A stretch of DNA of 11,044 nt, taken from NCBI GenBank assembly GCA_002342985.1, contig DDRC01000163.1, forward strand, positions 1 through 11,044. Reading direction: 5' to 3'. Each line of letters begins with the position of its first letter. The first letter of the stretch is position 1. Shown here one piece after another: positions 1-9,400 of the stretch. Source of the stretch: Flavobacteriales bacterium UBA2426. GTDB lineage: Bacteria; Bacteroidota; Bacteroidia; Flavobacteriales_F; PHOS-HE28. The notes beneath the pieces are model-generated. The model was not told where the DNA came from, searched no databases, and was given only the letters and a program-made list of their open reading frames with translations. The position numbers were made by a program, and so were the translations under genes.

Positions 1-1620
1 TGCCCCGGTGATTGCGACGGTACGGCGAGCGTTGACTTCACCTGTGCGGAGCCGCTGTGCTCCATCGCCTGGTTCGATGCATCGGGCACCGACCTCGGGC
101 AGACGGGCAGCACCGCCACCGGGCTCTGCGCAGGCCTCTACCTGGTGCAGGTCACGAATGGCCTGGGCTGCATCACCATCGATACGGCCTTCGTTACCGA
201 GCCCGACCCGATCGTGCCCAACCTCGGCACCACGGCCGTCTCCTGCGCGGGCCTTTGCGACGGATCGGCCACGGTAGGCCCCACGGGCGGGCAGGCCCCC
301 TACGTGTTCCTCTGGGCCCCCGGCGGTGAGGACATGCCGCAGGTGACGGACCTGTGCGCCGGCGCCTACAGCATCACCATCACGGACCAGGCGGGCTGCA
401 GCATCACGCAGGACGTGCTCATCACCGAGCCTCAACCATTGGCCGTGGCGGGCACCATTGTGCCCATCACCTGCAACGGCGCGTGCGATGGTGCCATCAC
501 GGCAGACGCCAGCGGCGGCACTCAGCCCTACGCATACAGCTGGTCGCCGGAGCCGGGGGGCGACCCCACGCTGCCGGCGATCACCGGCCTCTGCGCGGGC
601 GACTGGACGGTGACCGTCACCGACGGCAACGGATGCACGACCTCCGCCACTTTCGCCATCACGGATCCGCCGCTGCTCGAGGTCCAGGTGGCCACCACGG
701 ACAACATCTGCTTCGGCGATTGCACAGGGACCGCTACCTCGGTGGTGAGCGGCGGCGCTGCGCCCTACACGCTCATCTGGCGCGACGGGGCCGGGAGCAT
801 CGTTGCGCAGGATGTGCCGGACCTCGGTGCGCTGTGTGCGGGCGACTACAGCCTGGAGGTGACCGATGCCAATGGCTGCACCATCAACGCCCCCTTCACC
901 ATCACGCAGGGCGATGCGATCGAGGCCAACCTCACTTGGACCAACGAGACCTGTTTCGGTCCCTGCGATGGAACAGCCGCCATTGCGCCGAGCGGCGGCA
1001 CCGGGCCATTCACCATCTCCTGGTCGCCGGAGCCCGGCACCGGACAAGGCACCGAACAGGTGACGGGCCTCTGCGCCGGTGACAACAGCGTCACCATCAC
1101 CGATGCGCTGGGCTGCGACACCACCTACACGTTCACCGTGCTGCCCTACACCGACATCGCGGACAACGCCGCGGTGACCGACGTGCAGTGCAATGCGGCC
1201 TGCGATGGCAGCATCGTGCTCAGCCCGACGGGCGGCATCGGCAACTTCACCTACAACTGGAGCCCGGTGCCGCCGAACGGCCAGGGCAACGATTCCGCCA
1301 CCGGCCTGTGCCCGGGCACCTGGCAGGTGATCATCGGTGACGATGTGGGCTGTTCATTCACCTTCACCTATGCCATCAACGAGCCGTCGCCGCTGTCGCT
1401 CAACGTGGACCAGGTCACCGACGCCAGCTGCGCCGATGCCGCTGATGGCGCCGTCGCCGTGACCATTGGCGGTGGCACACCCGCCTACGAAACCGCATGG
1501 TCGGGTCCCGGCGGCTTCGCGTCAACCGACGAGGACATCAGCGGCCTCGCACCGGGTGACTATTCGATCACCGTCACGGATGCGAACGGATGCACCATCA
1601 CGCAGCAGGTCACGGTGGCC
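1..1620 (+). repeat. Seven tandem SprB-type repeats (in-frame, coding)
   Basis: First cysteine codons lie at 1, 244, 472, 709, 952, 1189 and 1429, so spacings are 243, 228, 237, 243, 237 and 240 bp, all multiples of three. A standard unit has four cysteines: two in C-x-G-x-C-D-G, one in LCAG and one in NGC near the end. The first unit has two more (TCAEPLC, codons 40-58). The seventh lacks two. The repeats presumably continue upstream of the window. Conservation is at protein level; DNA copies have diverged. Confidence 0.9.
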
Positions 1621-2379
1621 GCGCTCAGCACGGTGGTGGCGGATGCCGGGGCGGACCTCACCGAGTGCTTCGGCGTGGCCATCACGCTGGACGGATCGCA
1701 GAGCACAGGTGCCCTCACCTATCAGTGGCTCGATGACCAGGGCGACGTCATCGGCACCGATCCGGTGCTCGCCCTCCCGGGCCTGGCCAACGGCTCCTAC
1801 ACCTTCACGCTGATCGTGGCCGACGGCCCATGCACGGACAGCGATGCGGTGACCGTGACCGTCCTCGACCTGCCCATCGCCGACGCCGGCCCGGACCAGA
1901 CCATCTTCCTCAGCGGCACGGCCACCTTGGGCGGTTCGCCCACCGGCCCGCAAGGAGCGGTGTTCCTCTGGTCGCCCGATTCGCTGCTTAGCAGCGCCAC
2001 GGTGCCCGACCCCGTGGCCGACCCGCCGTCGACCACCTGGTTCACCGTGCTTGTCACCGCCCCGAATGGCTGCGTGGCGCTCGACTCGGTGCTGGTGACC
2101 GTAGTGCCCGAGGTGGTCATCCCCAATGGATTCACGCCCAACGGCGACGGCTGGAACGATGCCTGGGTGATCGACTTCATCGACCTCTTCCCGGAGAGCG
2201 AGGTGGAGGTGTACAACCGCTGGGGTGAGCTGCTCTTCCGCAGCGTGGGCTACAGGACGCCTTGGGATGGGCGCTACAACGGCGGCTTCGTGCCCGTGGG
2301 CACCTACTACTACGTGGTGAAGCTCAACGATCCGCGCTTCCCCGACGCCTTCACTGGTCCGCTCACCGTGATCCGCTGA
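1..2379 (+). CDS. SprB-repeat surface protein with T9SS type B sorting domain (5' end missing)
   Basis: The frame is open from base 1 to the TGA at 2377-2379, giving 792 residues with the N-terminus outside the window. Codon 1 already lies in a repeat, so the internal ATG at 145 is not the start. Domains (window residues): seven repeats of 76-81 residues with first cysteines at 1, 82, 158, 237, 318, 397 and 477. The core is C-x-G-x-C-D-G, then a GLCAG-like turn, then TVTDxNGC, matching the SprB repeat family. Next come PKD/Ig-like modules at about 544-622 and 625-702; the second opens with ADAGPDQT. The last 90 residues (703-792) form a type B sorting domain with IPNGFTPNGDGWND, VYNRWGELLF and the closing G-x-Y-Y-Y-V-V-K. 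In this family the protein crosses the outer membrane through the T9SS and stays on the cell surface. SprB itself is a gliding adhesin of Flavobacterium johnsoniae. An adhesin role here is inferred. The PorP/SprF gene follows after 4 bp. Only one lysine is present, within the sorting domain. Confidence 0.93.
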   Translation, partial: CPGDCDGTASVDFTCAEPLCSIAWFDASGTDLGQTGSTATGLCAGLYLVQVTNGLGCITIDTAFVTEPDPIVPNLGTTAVSCAGLCDGSATVGPTGGQAPYVFLWAPGGEDMPQVTDLCAGAYSITITDQAGCSITQDVLITEPQPLAVAGTIVPITCNGACDGAITADASGGTQPYAYSWSPEPGGDPTLPAITGLCAGDWTVTVTDGNGCTTSATFAITDPPLLEVQVATTDNICFGDCTGTATSVVSGGAAPYTLIWRDGAGSIVAQDVPDLGALCAGDYSLEVTDANGCTINAPFTITQGDAIEANLTWTNETCFGPCDGTAAIAPSGGTGPFTISWSPEPGTGQGTEQVTGLCAGDNSVTITDALGCDTTYTFTVLPYTDIADNAAVTDVQCNAACDGSIVLSPTGGIGNFTYNWSPVPPNGQGNDSATGLCPGTWQVIIGDDVGCSFTFTYAINEPSPLSLNVDQVTDASCADAADGAVAVTIGGGTPAYETAWSGPGGFASTDEDISGLAPGDYSITVTDANGCTITQQVTVAALSTVVADAGADLTECFGVAITLDGSQSTGALTYQWLDDQGDVIGTDPVLALPGLANGSYTFTLIVADGPCTDSDAVTVTVLDLPIADAGPDQTIFLSGTATLGGSPTGPQGAVFLWSPDSLLSSATVPDPVADPPSTTWFTVLVTAPNGCVALDSVLVTVVPEVVIPNGFTPNGDGWNDAWVIDFIDLFPESEVEVYNRWGELLFRSVGYRTPWDGRYNGGFVPVGTYYYVVKLNDPRFPDAFTGPLTVIR
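2107..2376 (+). other. T9SS type B C-terminal sorting domain
   Basis: This is the last 90 residues of the first gene. Visible landmarks are VVIPNGFTPNGDGWNDAW, then VEVYNRWGELLFRS, then PWDGRYNGG and VPVGTYYYVVKL. This pattern is the gliding-motility-associated C-terminal domain (CHU_C-like, type B), distinct from the shorter type A sorting domain. It directs export through the T9SS, and type B cargo typically depends on a PorP/SprF partner. The domain is cysteine-free and looks intact. Confidence 0.95.
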
Positions 2380-2383
2380 TGCC

Positions 2384-3304
2384 ATGAAGACCCTTCGCCA
2401 CTTCCTCCTTTCCGCAGCGGTGGGCATGGCCGTGCTGCAGGGCCATGGCCAGCAGCTGCCGCAGCTCACGCAGTACGTGCTCAACGATTACATCTTCAAC
2501 CAGGCCGTCGCTGGCAGCCGGCCTTTCTTCGAGCTGCGCACCGGGCACCGCTACCAATGGGTGGGGGTGCAGGATGCGCCGCGCACCTTCACCCTCAGCG
2601 CCTCCTCGCCGCTGGGCGCCAAAATGGGCCTCGGCGGCTACCTCTTCACCGACATCGTGGGCCCCACGCGGCGCACCGGCGTGCAGCTTTCCTGGGCCTA
2701 CCACCTGCGGCTCACGGAGGACATCCGTTTGGGCATGGCCCTCTCCGGCGGGCTGCTCCAATTCCTCATCGATGGATCCAAGATCCAGTTCCGCGACCCC
2801 GGCGACCCCATCATGGACGACCAGCTGCGCGGTGAACTGAAGCCGGATGCCACCTTCTCCTTCCTGCTCTACCATCCCAACTGGTGGGTGGGCGCCGCCG
2901 CGCCGCAGCTGCTGAACAACGAGGTGGTATTCCTGCACGAGAACACGGGAACGCTGAGCCGCATGGAGCGCCACTACTATGCGATGGGCGGCTATCGGCT
3001 GCCCTTGGGCGAGGACTTCAGGCTGGAGCCGTCCTTCATGGTCAAGTACGTTGCGCCGGTGCCGATGAAGGTGGACGTGAACCTGCTCATGCGCTACCGG
3101 AACACGGTTTGGCTCGGCACCGGCTACCGCACCAACGACGCGTGGAGCGCCACCATCGGGTACTGGCACAAGCAGCAGTTCCAGTTCGGCTATTCCTACG
3201 ATGTGATCACCAGCAACCTGCGCAATTACAGCACAGGCACGCACGAGGTGACCCTGGCCATCACGCTGGGCCGCCCGGCGGCTGGCGCGCAGCCTGCACC
3301 GTAG
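2384..3304 (+). CDS. PorP/SprF-family T9SS outer-membrane protein
   Basis: The product is 306 residues, a normal length for PorP/SprF proteins. A signal peptide is visible: MKTLRHF, then a hydrophobic stretch LLSAAVGMAVLQ, with likely cleavage after GHG before QQ (about residue 22). The mature start QLTQYVLNDYIFNQAVAGS corresponds to the family's opening Q-Y-x-x-N-x-x-x-x-N-x-A-x-A-G-S. It is followed by RYQWVGVQDAPRTFTLSASSPLG, the R-x-Q-W-x-G-x-x-x-A-P-x-T hallmark. The rest alternates polar and aromatic residues as in an outer-membrane beta-barrel, ending YSYDVITSNLRNYSTGTHEVTLAITLG. The ATG lies 4 bp after the upstream stop with no Shine-Dalgarno sequence, which suggests translation coupled to the cargo gene. 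Known biology: SprF, encoded next to SprB, is needed for SprB to reach the surface. By analogy this protein should serve the upstream type B cargo; whether it also serves the downstream giant is unknown. It has seven lysines, unlike its neighbours. Many paralogues exist per genome, so no gene symbol is assigned. Confidence 0.93.
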   Translation: MKTLRHFLLSAAVGMAVLQGHGQQLPQLTQYVLNDYIFNQAVAGSRPFFELRTGHRYQWVGVQDAPRTFTLSASSPLGAKMGLGGYLFTDIVGPTRRTGVQLSWAYHLRLTEDIRLGMALSGGLLQFLIDGSKIQFRDPGDPIMDDQLRGELKPDATFSFLLYHPNWWVGAAAPQLLNNEVVFLHENTGTLSRMERHYYAMGGYRLPLGEDFRLEPSFMVKYVAPVPMKVDVNLLMRYRNTVWLGTGYRTNDAWSATIGYWHKQQFQFGYSYDVITSNLRNYSTGTHEVTLAITLGRPAAGAQPAP

Positions 3305-3477
3305 CGGGCTGCGGTCCGTGCGGCCTCCCGGCGTGCCGGTACCCTCGGATTTCGTCGACCGCATCACCATTATCGTCGATAATGCCTACGGCCGTGAGCA
3401 TTTCCCTTGCCCTGCCCCGGGGCGATCTCAGTACCTTGCCGCCCCTTTTCGGGCTTGGCCCGTTGCGCGTGGGAGTG
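3305..3477. other. Intergenic gap upstream of the giant repeat gene
   Basis: This 173-bp stretch separates the PorP/SprF gene from the giant gene. I find no Bacteroidota-type promoter (TTTG plus TAnnTTTG) and no hairpin followed by a T run, so co-transcription with the upstream pair is possible but not shown. It contains the palindrome at 3368-3384, a short GC inverted repeat at 3328-3339 and a 10-bp GC palindrome at 3414-3423. The giant gene's frame is open through all of it, so an earlier start such as the ATG at 3382 cannot be fully excluded. Confidence 0.6.
3368..3384. promoter_or_regulatory. Perfect 17-bp palindrome, possible operator
   Basis: CATTATCG and CGATAATG form a perfect 8-bp inverted repeat around a single T. 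It is noticeably AT-richer than its surroundings. The 7-mer TCGTCGA at its centre (3373-3379) also occurs at 3352-3358, exactly 21 bp upstream, about two helical turns. The site lies about 95 bp before the chosen start of the giant gene, a plausible place for a dimeric regulator. A one-base loop makes an RNA hairpin of this exact form less likely than a DNA site. Function is inferred only; chance is possible. Confidence 0.35.
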
Positions 3478-6400
3478 ATGCAGCCGAGATTTACCCTGGC
3501 CTTTTCAGCCCTCCTGCTGGCCGCGCTTGCGTTGGTGCCCCGAATGGCCCAGGCCCAGGATTGCATCGCCGACCAGGACCAGCAGTTCGAGTCGTGCTCG
3601 GCGAGTTTCTATGACTCGGGCGGTGCGGGCGGCAACTACGCTAGCAACCTCGATGTCACGATCACCATCTGCCCCACGGGCGGCCCGGGCGCAGGCCCAT
3701 TCACAGCGGTACGGTTCATCACGTGGGACCTGGCCGGCGGACCGCCGCCTGGCGACCGTTTGGAGGTGTTTGACGGAGCAACCACCGGCGGCACGCTGCT
3801 GGCCACCGGCACCAGCACCACCTCGCTCGCCGGGCAGACCTTCACCGCCACGGACGCCACCGGTTGCCTGACCTTCCGTTTCCAGAGCGATGGCAGCGGA
3901 ACGGCCGCCGGCTGGCAGGCGCGGATCGTGACCACCCCTTGGCCAGGGACGGCAGGCAGCGCTACAGTCTGCTCCAGCGGCTCGACGCTGGACCTTTTCA
4001 GCCTGTTGGGAGCCCTGCCCGACCCCGGTGGGTCCTGGACCGCACCAGGGGGCGCTTCCCACAGCGGTACACTCAATCCGGCCATCGACCCTGGGGGTAC
4101 CTATACCTATACCCATGCAGGCGCGCCTCCCTGTCCGGATGCCAGCGCTGCCGTCACGGTGACCCGGGTTCTGGCACCTAGCGCGGGCACCAACGGCACT
4201 GCCACCTTCTGCGCCACCGGGGCCTCTGCTGCCCTCATCAACTTCCTCGGCGGCACCCCCGATGCCGGCGGCACGTGGTCAGGTCCCAACGGACCGCACA
4301 GCGGCACCTTCAATCCCGCAGTGGACCCTGCGGGCACCTACACCTACACCGTGATGGGCGCACCGCCCTGCGCGAACGCCTCTGCCACGGTGATCGTGAC
4401 GGTGAATCCCCCGGCCAATGCAGGTACCAGCGGCTCCACCAGCGTGTGCAGCAACGGCGCCCCCTTCGCGCTCATCGGCATCCTCGGCGGCAGCCCGCAG
4501 CTCACCGGCGCATGGACCGGCCCCGGCGGCGCTCCTGTCAGCGGCACCTACACGCCCGGCACCAGCACGCCCGGTGTGTACACCTACACGGTGCCCGGTC
4601 TGCCGCCCTGCCCGGCCGCCATCTCCACCGTTACCGTGCTGCAGACCCCGGCGCCCAATGCCGGCATCTCGCGCAGCATCACGGTCTGCAGCGATGATGC
4701 ACCCTTCTCCATGGTCGGTCAGCTGCTCGGGTCGCCCGATGCGGGCGGAACCTGGTTGGGGCCGCTTGGCGCCCATGGCGATCAGTTCAATCCCGCTGTG
4801 GACCCCGCCGGCGCCTATACCTACACGGTGGCCGGTACCGGCCCTTGCGCCAATGCCAGCGCCACCCTCACCATCACCGTGCGCCAGCGCCCGAATGCCG
4901 GGACCAACGGGAGCATCACGCTCTGCACCACCGATGGCAGCTTCAACCTTTTCAGCGCCTTGGGGGGTACCCCGAATGTGGGGGGCACTTGGCGCGACCC
5001 CAGCAATGCCGTGCATTCCGGCATTTTCATTCCGGGCACAAGTGCGACCGGGGCCTACACCTACACGGTAACCGGCCTGCCGCCCTGCGCCCCCAGCAGC
5101 GCCACGGTGACGGTGGCCGTGAACACGGCACCAAACGCCGGAACTGGGGCAGGCACCACGGTCTGCTCCAACGATGCGTCCTTCAGCCTCTTCGGCTTGC
5201 TCGGGGGATCGCCCCAGGCGGGCGGTACCTGGACCGGGCCGCTGGGTGCGCATAGCGGCACCTTCAATCCCGCCAGCGACCCCGCCGGCGCCTACACCTA
5301 CACGGTGCTCGGCCTCGCCCCGTGCGCCAACGCCAGCGCCACCGTGAACGTGACGGTGAACCCCGCACCGCAGGCCGGCACCGATGGCAGCCGCACCGTG
5401 TGCGCGAACGCGGCCGATTTCGACCTGATTGATGAGCTCGGCGGTTCGCCTTGGACGACCGGCACTTGGACTGCGCCAGGCGGCGGGGCGAGCACCGGCA
5501 TCTTCACCCCGGGCACCAGTCCCGCCGGTGTCTACACCTACACCGTGACCGGTCTGGCGCCCTGCGCCCCCGCCATCGCCACGGTCACTGTTGGCGTGGT
5601 GGCTCCGCCGAACCCCGGCACCAATGGCAGCATCACCGTCTGCAGCGGTGATGCCCCGGTGAATCTCTTCGCCTTGCTGGGCGGAAGCCCGCAGCCGGGA
5701 GGAACGTGGACCGCCCCGGGAGGTGGGCCCCATAGCGGCACCTACCTCCCCGGCACCCAAGCCGGCGGGAATTACACCTATACCGTGGCGGGCACGACGC
5801 CTTGCGGCCCGCTCAGCGCCGTGGTACAGGTGAACCGCGTGATCGCGCCGAATGCCGGCACGAACGGCACCATCACCGTGTGCAGCACCAATGGGCCTTT
5901 CGATATGCTCACGGCGCTGGGTGGCAACCCCAATGGCACCGGTTTCTGGCTCAACGCAACGAACCAGCCGGTGAGCGGCACCTTCACCCCCGGCATCACG
6001 CCGGCCGGCACTTACACCTACGTGGTGCCGGGCACGGCACCGTGCGCGAATGATTCCGCCACGGTGACCGTGGTGGTGAACCAGGCGCCGAATGCGGGCA
6101 CCAACTCCTCCACCGTGGTGTGCAGCACGGATGCCGCATTTCCCCTGATCGGCGTGCTGGGCGGCACGCCCGATGCAGGCGGGCAGTGGACGCGCCCCAA
6201 CGGCACCCCGCACAGCGGCATCTTCACACCGGGCCAGAGCGCGGCGGGCGGCTACACTTACACCGTTCAGGGCCTGACCCCCTGCCTCAATGCCACCGCG
6301 GTGGTGACCGTGAGCGTGACGCAGCGCCCCAATGCGGGCACCGATGCGACCGTTACGCGCTGCTCGAATGCGCCGCCGGTAAACCTCTTCGGCCAGTTGG

Positions 6401-9400
6401 GCGGCACGCCGCAGACGGGAGGGACCTGGAGCGGGCCATCGAGCATCCCCTCCGGCGTCTTCACGCCCGGCACCGATCTCCCGGGTGATTATGTGTATAC
6501 CGTGGCGGGCACCGCCCCCTGCGCGGATTCCAGCGCCATGGTGACCGTGGTGGTCAACCAGGCACCGAACGCAGGAGGTGACGGCAGCATCACCATCTGC
6601 CAAGGCACCCCGAGCGTCGATCTCTTCAGCGTGATCGCTGCACCATTCGACCTCACCGGCACATGGACGGAACAGGGCACGCCCACGGGGCAGCTCGCCG
6701 GCAGCTTCTTCAACACCGCAGCCCTGCAGCCTGGCACGTACACGTTCCGGTATGAGGTTGCGGGAATCGGCGGCTGCGCTGCCGATGAGTCGAATGCCAC
6801 GGTGGTGATCGTCGCGCTGCTCGATGCGGGCACCAGCGGCACGCTTCCGGCTTGCAGCAGCAACAGCGCGGTGAACCTCTTCAGCGGGCTGGGCGGCACC
6901 CCTCAGCCCGGTGGGCTATGGATCGACCTCAGCGGCACGGGCGCGCTCACCGGGCAGTCCTTCAACGCCACGCAGGTGTCCGCGCCGGGCACCTACGCAT
7001 TCCGGTACCGGCTCACCGGGGCGCTCAGTTGCGCGGCGGATTCCGCCACGGTGACCGTGAACGTGACCGCTGCGGCGAACCCAGGCTGCGATGGAGCCGT
7101 GACCTTCTGCAGTACGCTGGGCCAGCCCCAGAGCCTGATCGCCTACCTGGGTTGCAGCCCGCAGCCGGGCGGTCAGTGGCGCAGGAATACACCTGCCGGA
7201 CCCAGCTTCAGCGGGTCCTACACGCCCGCCACCGACAACGCAGGCATCTTCTACTATGTCTTCAACCAGGGTGCGCCGTGCAGCACGGTATGGGCTGCGG
7301 TGACGGTGACGGAGGTGGAAGGGCCCGATGCCGGGCTTCCCAACTCGGTGCAGAAATGCAGCAGCGATGCACCCTTCAATATGACGGCCTCGCTGAACGG
7401 CACGCCCGATGCGGGGGGGCAGTGGTTCTTCAACAGCGTGCCGCACGGCCCCACGTTCGTGCCGGGGCTCGATGCGCAAGGGGTGTATGAGTACCGGGTC
7501 ACGGGACAGGCGCCATGCCAGCCCGTTTCCTCCTTCCTCACAGTGAGCGTGACCAACCGGGCCAACGCCGGCTGCAACAGCGGATTCACAGCTTGCAGCA
7601 CGGCGCCCCAGTTCCAGCTCTTCCCGCTGCTGACGTGCAACCCGGATTTCGGGGGCTTCTGGCTCGACCCCAACCTGGCGCCGCACCTCTCGGGGGCCTA
7701 CACGCCCGGCACGAGCCTGCAGGGCGACTACCGCTACATCGTGCCCGGAAACCCGCCTTGCGCCAATGACACGTCCATCGTGAGCGTGTTCGAGACGCCC
7801 TCGCCCAATGCGGGCTGTCCCGGCAATGCCTCCTTCTGCGCACTGCCCGGCAGCCCCGGTGTACCGTTGATCAACTACCTGGGCTGCGCGCCGAGCCCCT
7901 TCGGCACCTGGGTGGGCCCGGCACCCGGCAATCCGCCCTTCAGCGGCCTCTTCGTGCCGGGGGTTTCCGCCGCAGGCGTCTACACCTACACGGTCACCGT
8001 GCCGGGCTGCGGCAGCGCTAGCGCCACGGTGAGCGTACAGGTGAGCGATCCCTCGAACGCGGGCTGCAGCGCATCAATCTTCAAATGCAGCAACGATGCC
8101 GCCTTCGGCATGGCGGACCTCTTGGGATGCGCGCCAGCGGCCAACGGATCCTGGTCGGGCCCCTTGCCTTCCACCGCCGGCATGAACGGGGTCTTCACGC
8201 CGGGGGCCACGGCACCTGGCACCTATCGCTACACCGTGCCGGGCAACGGAGCCTGCCCGAGTGCGACCGCCGACCTCACCGTGAATGTGACGCAGCGGCT
8301 GGAGGCCGGCGCGAACAGCAGCCTGTCGCTCTGCCGAACGGCGGGCGCCGCACCCCTCTTCCCCTTGCTGGGGCCTACGGCGCAGGCGGGCGGCAGCTGG
8401 TTCTACAACAGTGTCACGCCGCACTCGGGCACCATCCAGCCCAGTATCGCCGCTGCGGGGAGCTATGTGTACCGACATGCCGCGAACGGCCCCTGCGCCG
8501 CCGATTCAGCCATCGTGAGCGTGCAGCTCTTCGATGAGCCGAATGCGGGATGCGATGGACTGGTGCAGGTCTGCAGCGATGCGCAGCCCTTCATCCTCTT
8601 CGCCAGCCTCGGCTGCGGGGCGGAGCCGGGAGGGTTGTGGTTCAACCCGCAGGGCGCGCCGCACACGGGCATCTTCAATCCGATGACCGATGGCAGCGGT
8701 TCGTACAAGTACCGACTGGCGGGGAATGCCGGCTGCGGCCCCGACTCGGCCTATGTGACCGTGCTGCTGTTCGATGCCGTGGATGCGGGCGGGAACGGAC
8801 AGGTTCAAGTGTGCAGCAATGCGCCCCAGTTCCAGCTCTTCGACCTTCTCCTCGGTACACCGGATCCCGGCGGCGCATGGTACGACCCATCGGGTGGCGT
8901 GGTGAGCGGCACCTACATCCCCGGCACCTCCGACCCCGGCCCGTATAAGTACAAGGTGCTCGGCCAGGGGCCCTGCGCCAGCGATAGCGCCACGGTGACG
9001 GTGTTCGAGAGCGTGGCGCCCGAACCGGGCATCGCCACCATCGGCGCGCTTTGCAGCAGCCAGGGGCTCACCTCCTTGATCGGCCTGCTGGCGGGCACGC
9101 CTGATGCGAACGGCACTTGGACCTTCGGCAATACGGAGGTTCCGCCCTTCATCAACCCGGAGAGCGACCCTCAGGGCATCTACACCTACACTGTGGCCGG
9201 AATCGCTCCCTGCCCGGATGCCAGCGCTTCCGTCTCCATCACGATCACGCAGCAAGCCCTTGCCGGCACGGATGGTTCCATTACTGCGTGCGAAGGGGCG
9301 TCCGCCATCGCGCTGGTGAGCGGCCTTGGCGGCACGGTGACGCCCGGTGGCGCATGGATCAACGGTTGCGGCCTGGGCGCCATCACCAATGGGGTCTATG

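Noticed and set aside
145..147. ATG at 145 as the start of the first gene
   Set aside because: The same frame is open to base 1 and already encodes a repeat there, so the gene begins upstream of the window.
3328..3339. CCGGC-GT-GCCGG inverted repeat as terminator of the PorP/SprF gene
   Set aside because: The stem is only 4-5 bp with a very small loop and no T run follows.
1522..3370. Two overlapping - strand frames (1522-2484 and 2363-3370)
   Set aside because: They lie opposite the clearly identified type B sorting domain and the PorP/SprF gene. Their products are His/Arg/Gly-rich with no signal peptide or family motif.
3382..3384. ATG at 3382 as start of the giant protein
   Set aside because: It is in frame, but it would put 32 extra residues before a good signal peptide and would place the start inside the palindrome. 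The ATG at 3478 gives a standard short signal peptide.
3414..3423. GCCCCGGGGC palindrome
   Set aside because: A short GC palindrome is expected by chance at this base composition and nothing around it suggests a site.
4279..6603. Long open frame on the - strand (774 codons) opposite the giant repeat array
   Set aside because: It mirrors a G+C-rich tandem repeat whose codon pattern removes stops from the antisense frame. Its product is low-complexity, rich in Gly, Ala, Arg and His, and has no recognisable domain. The + strand frame explains the region fully.
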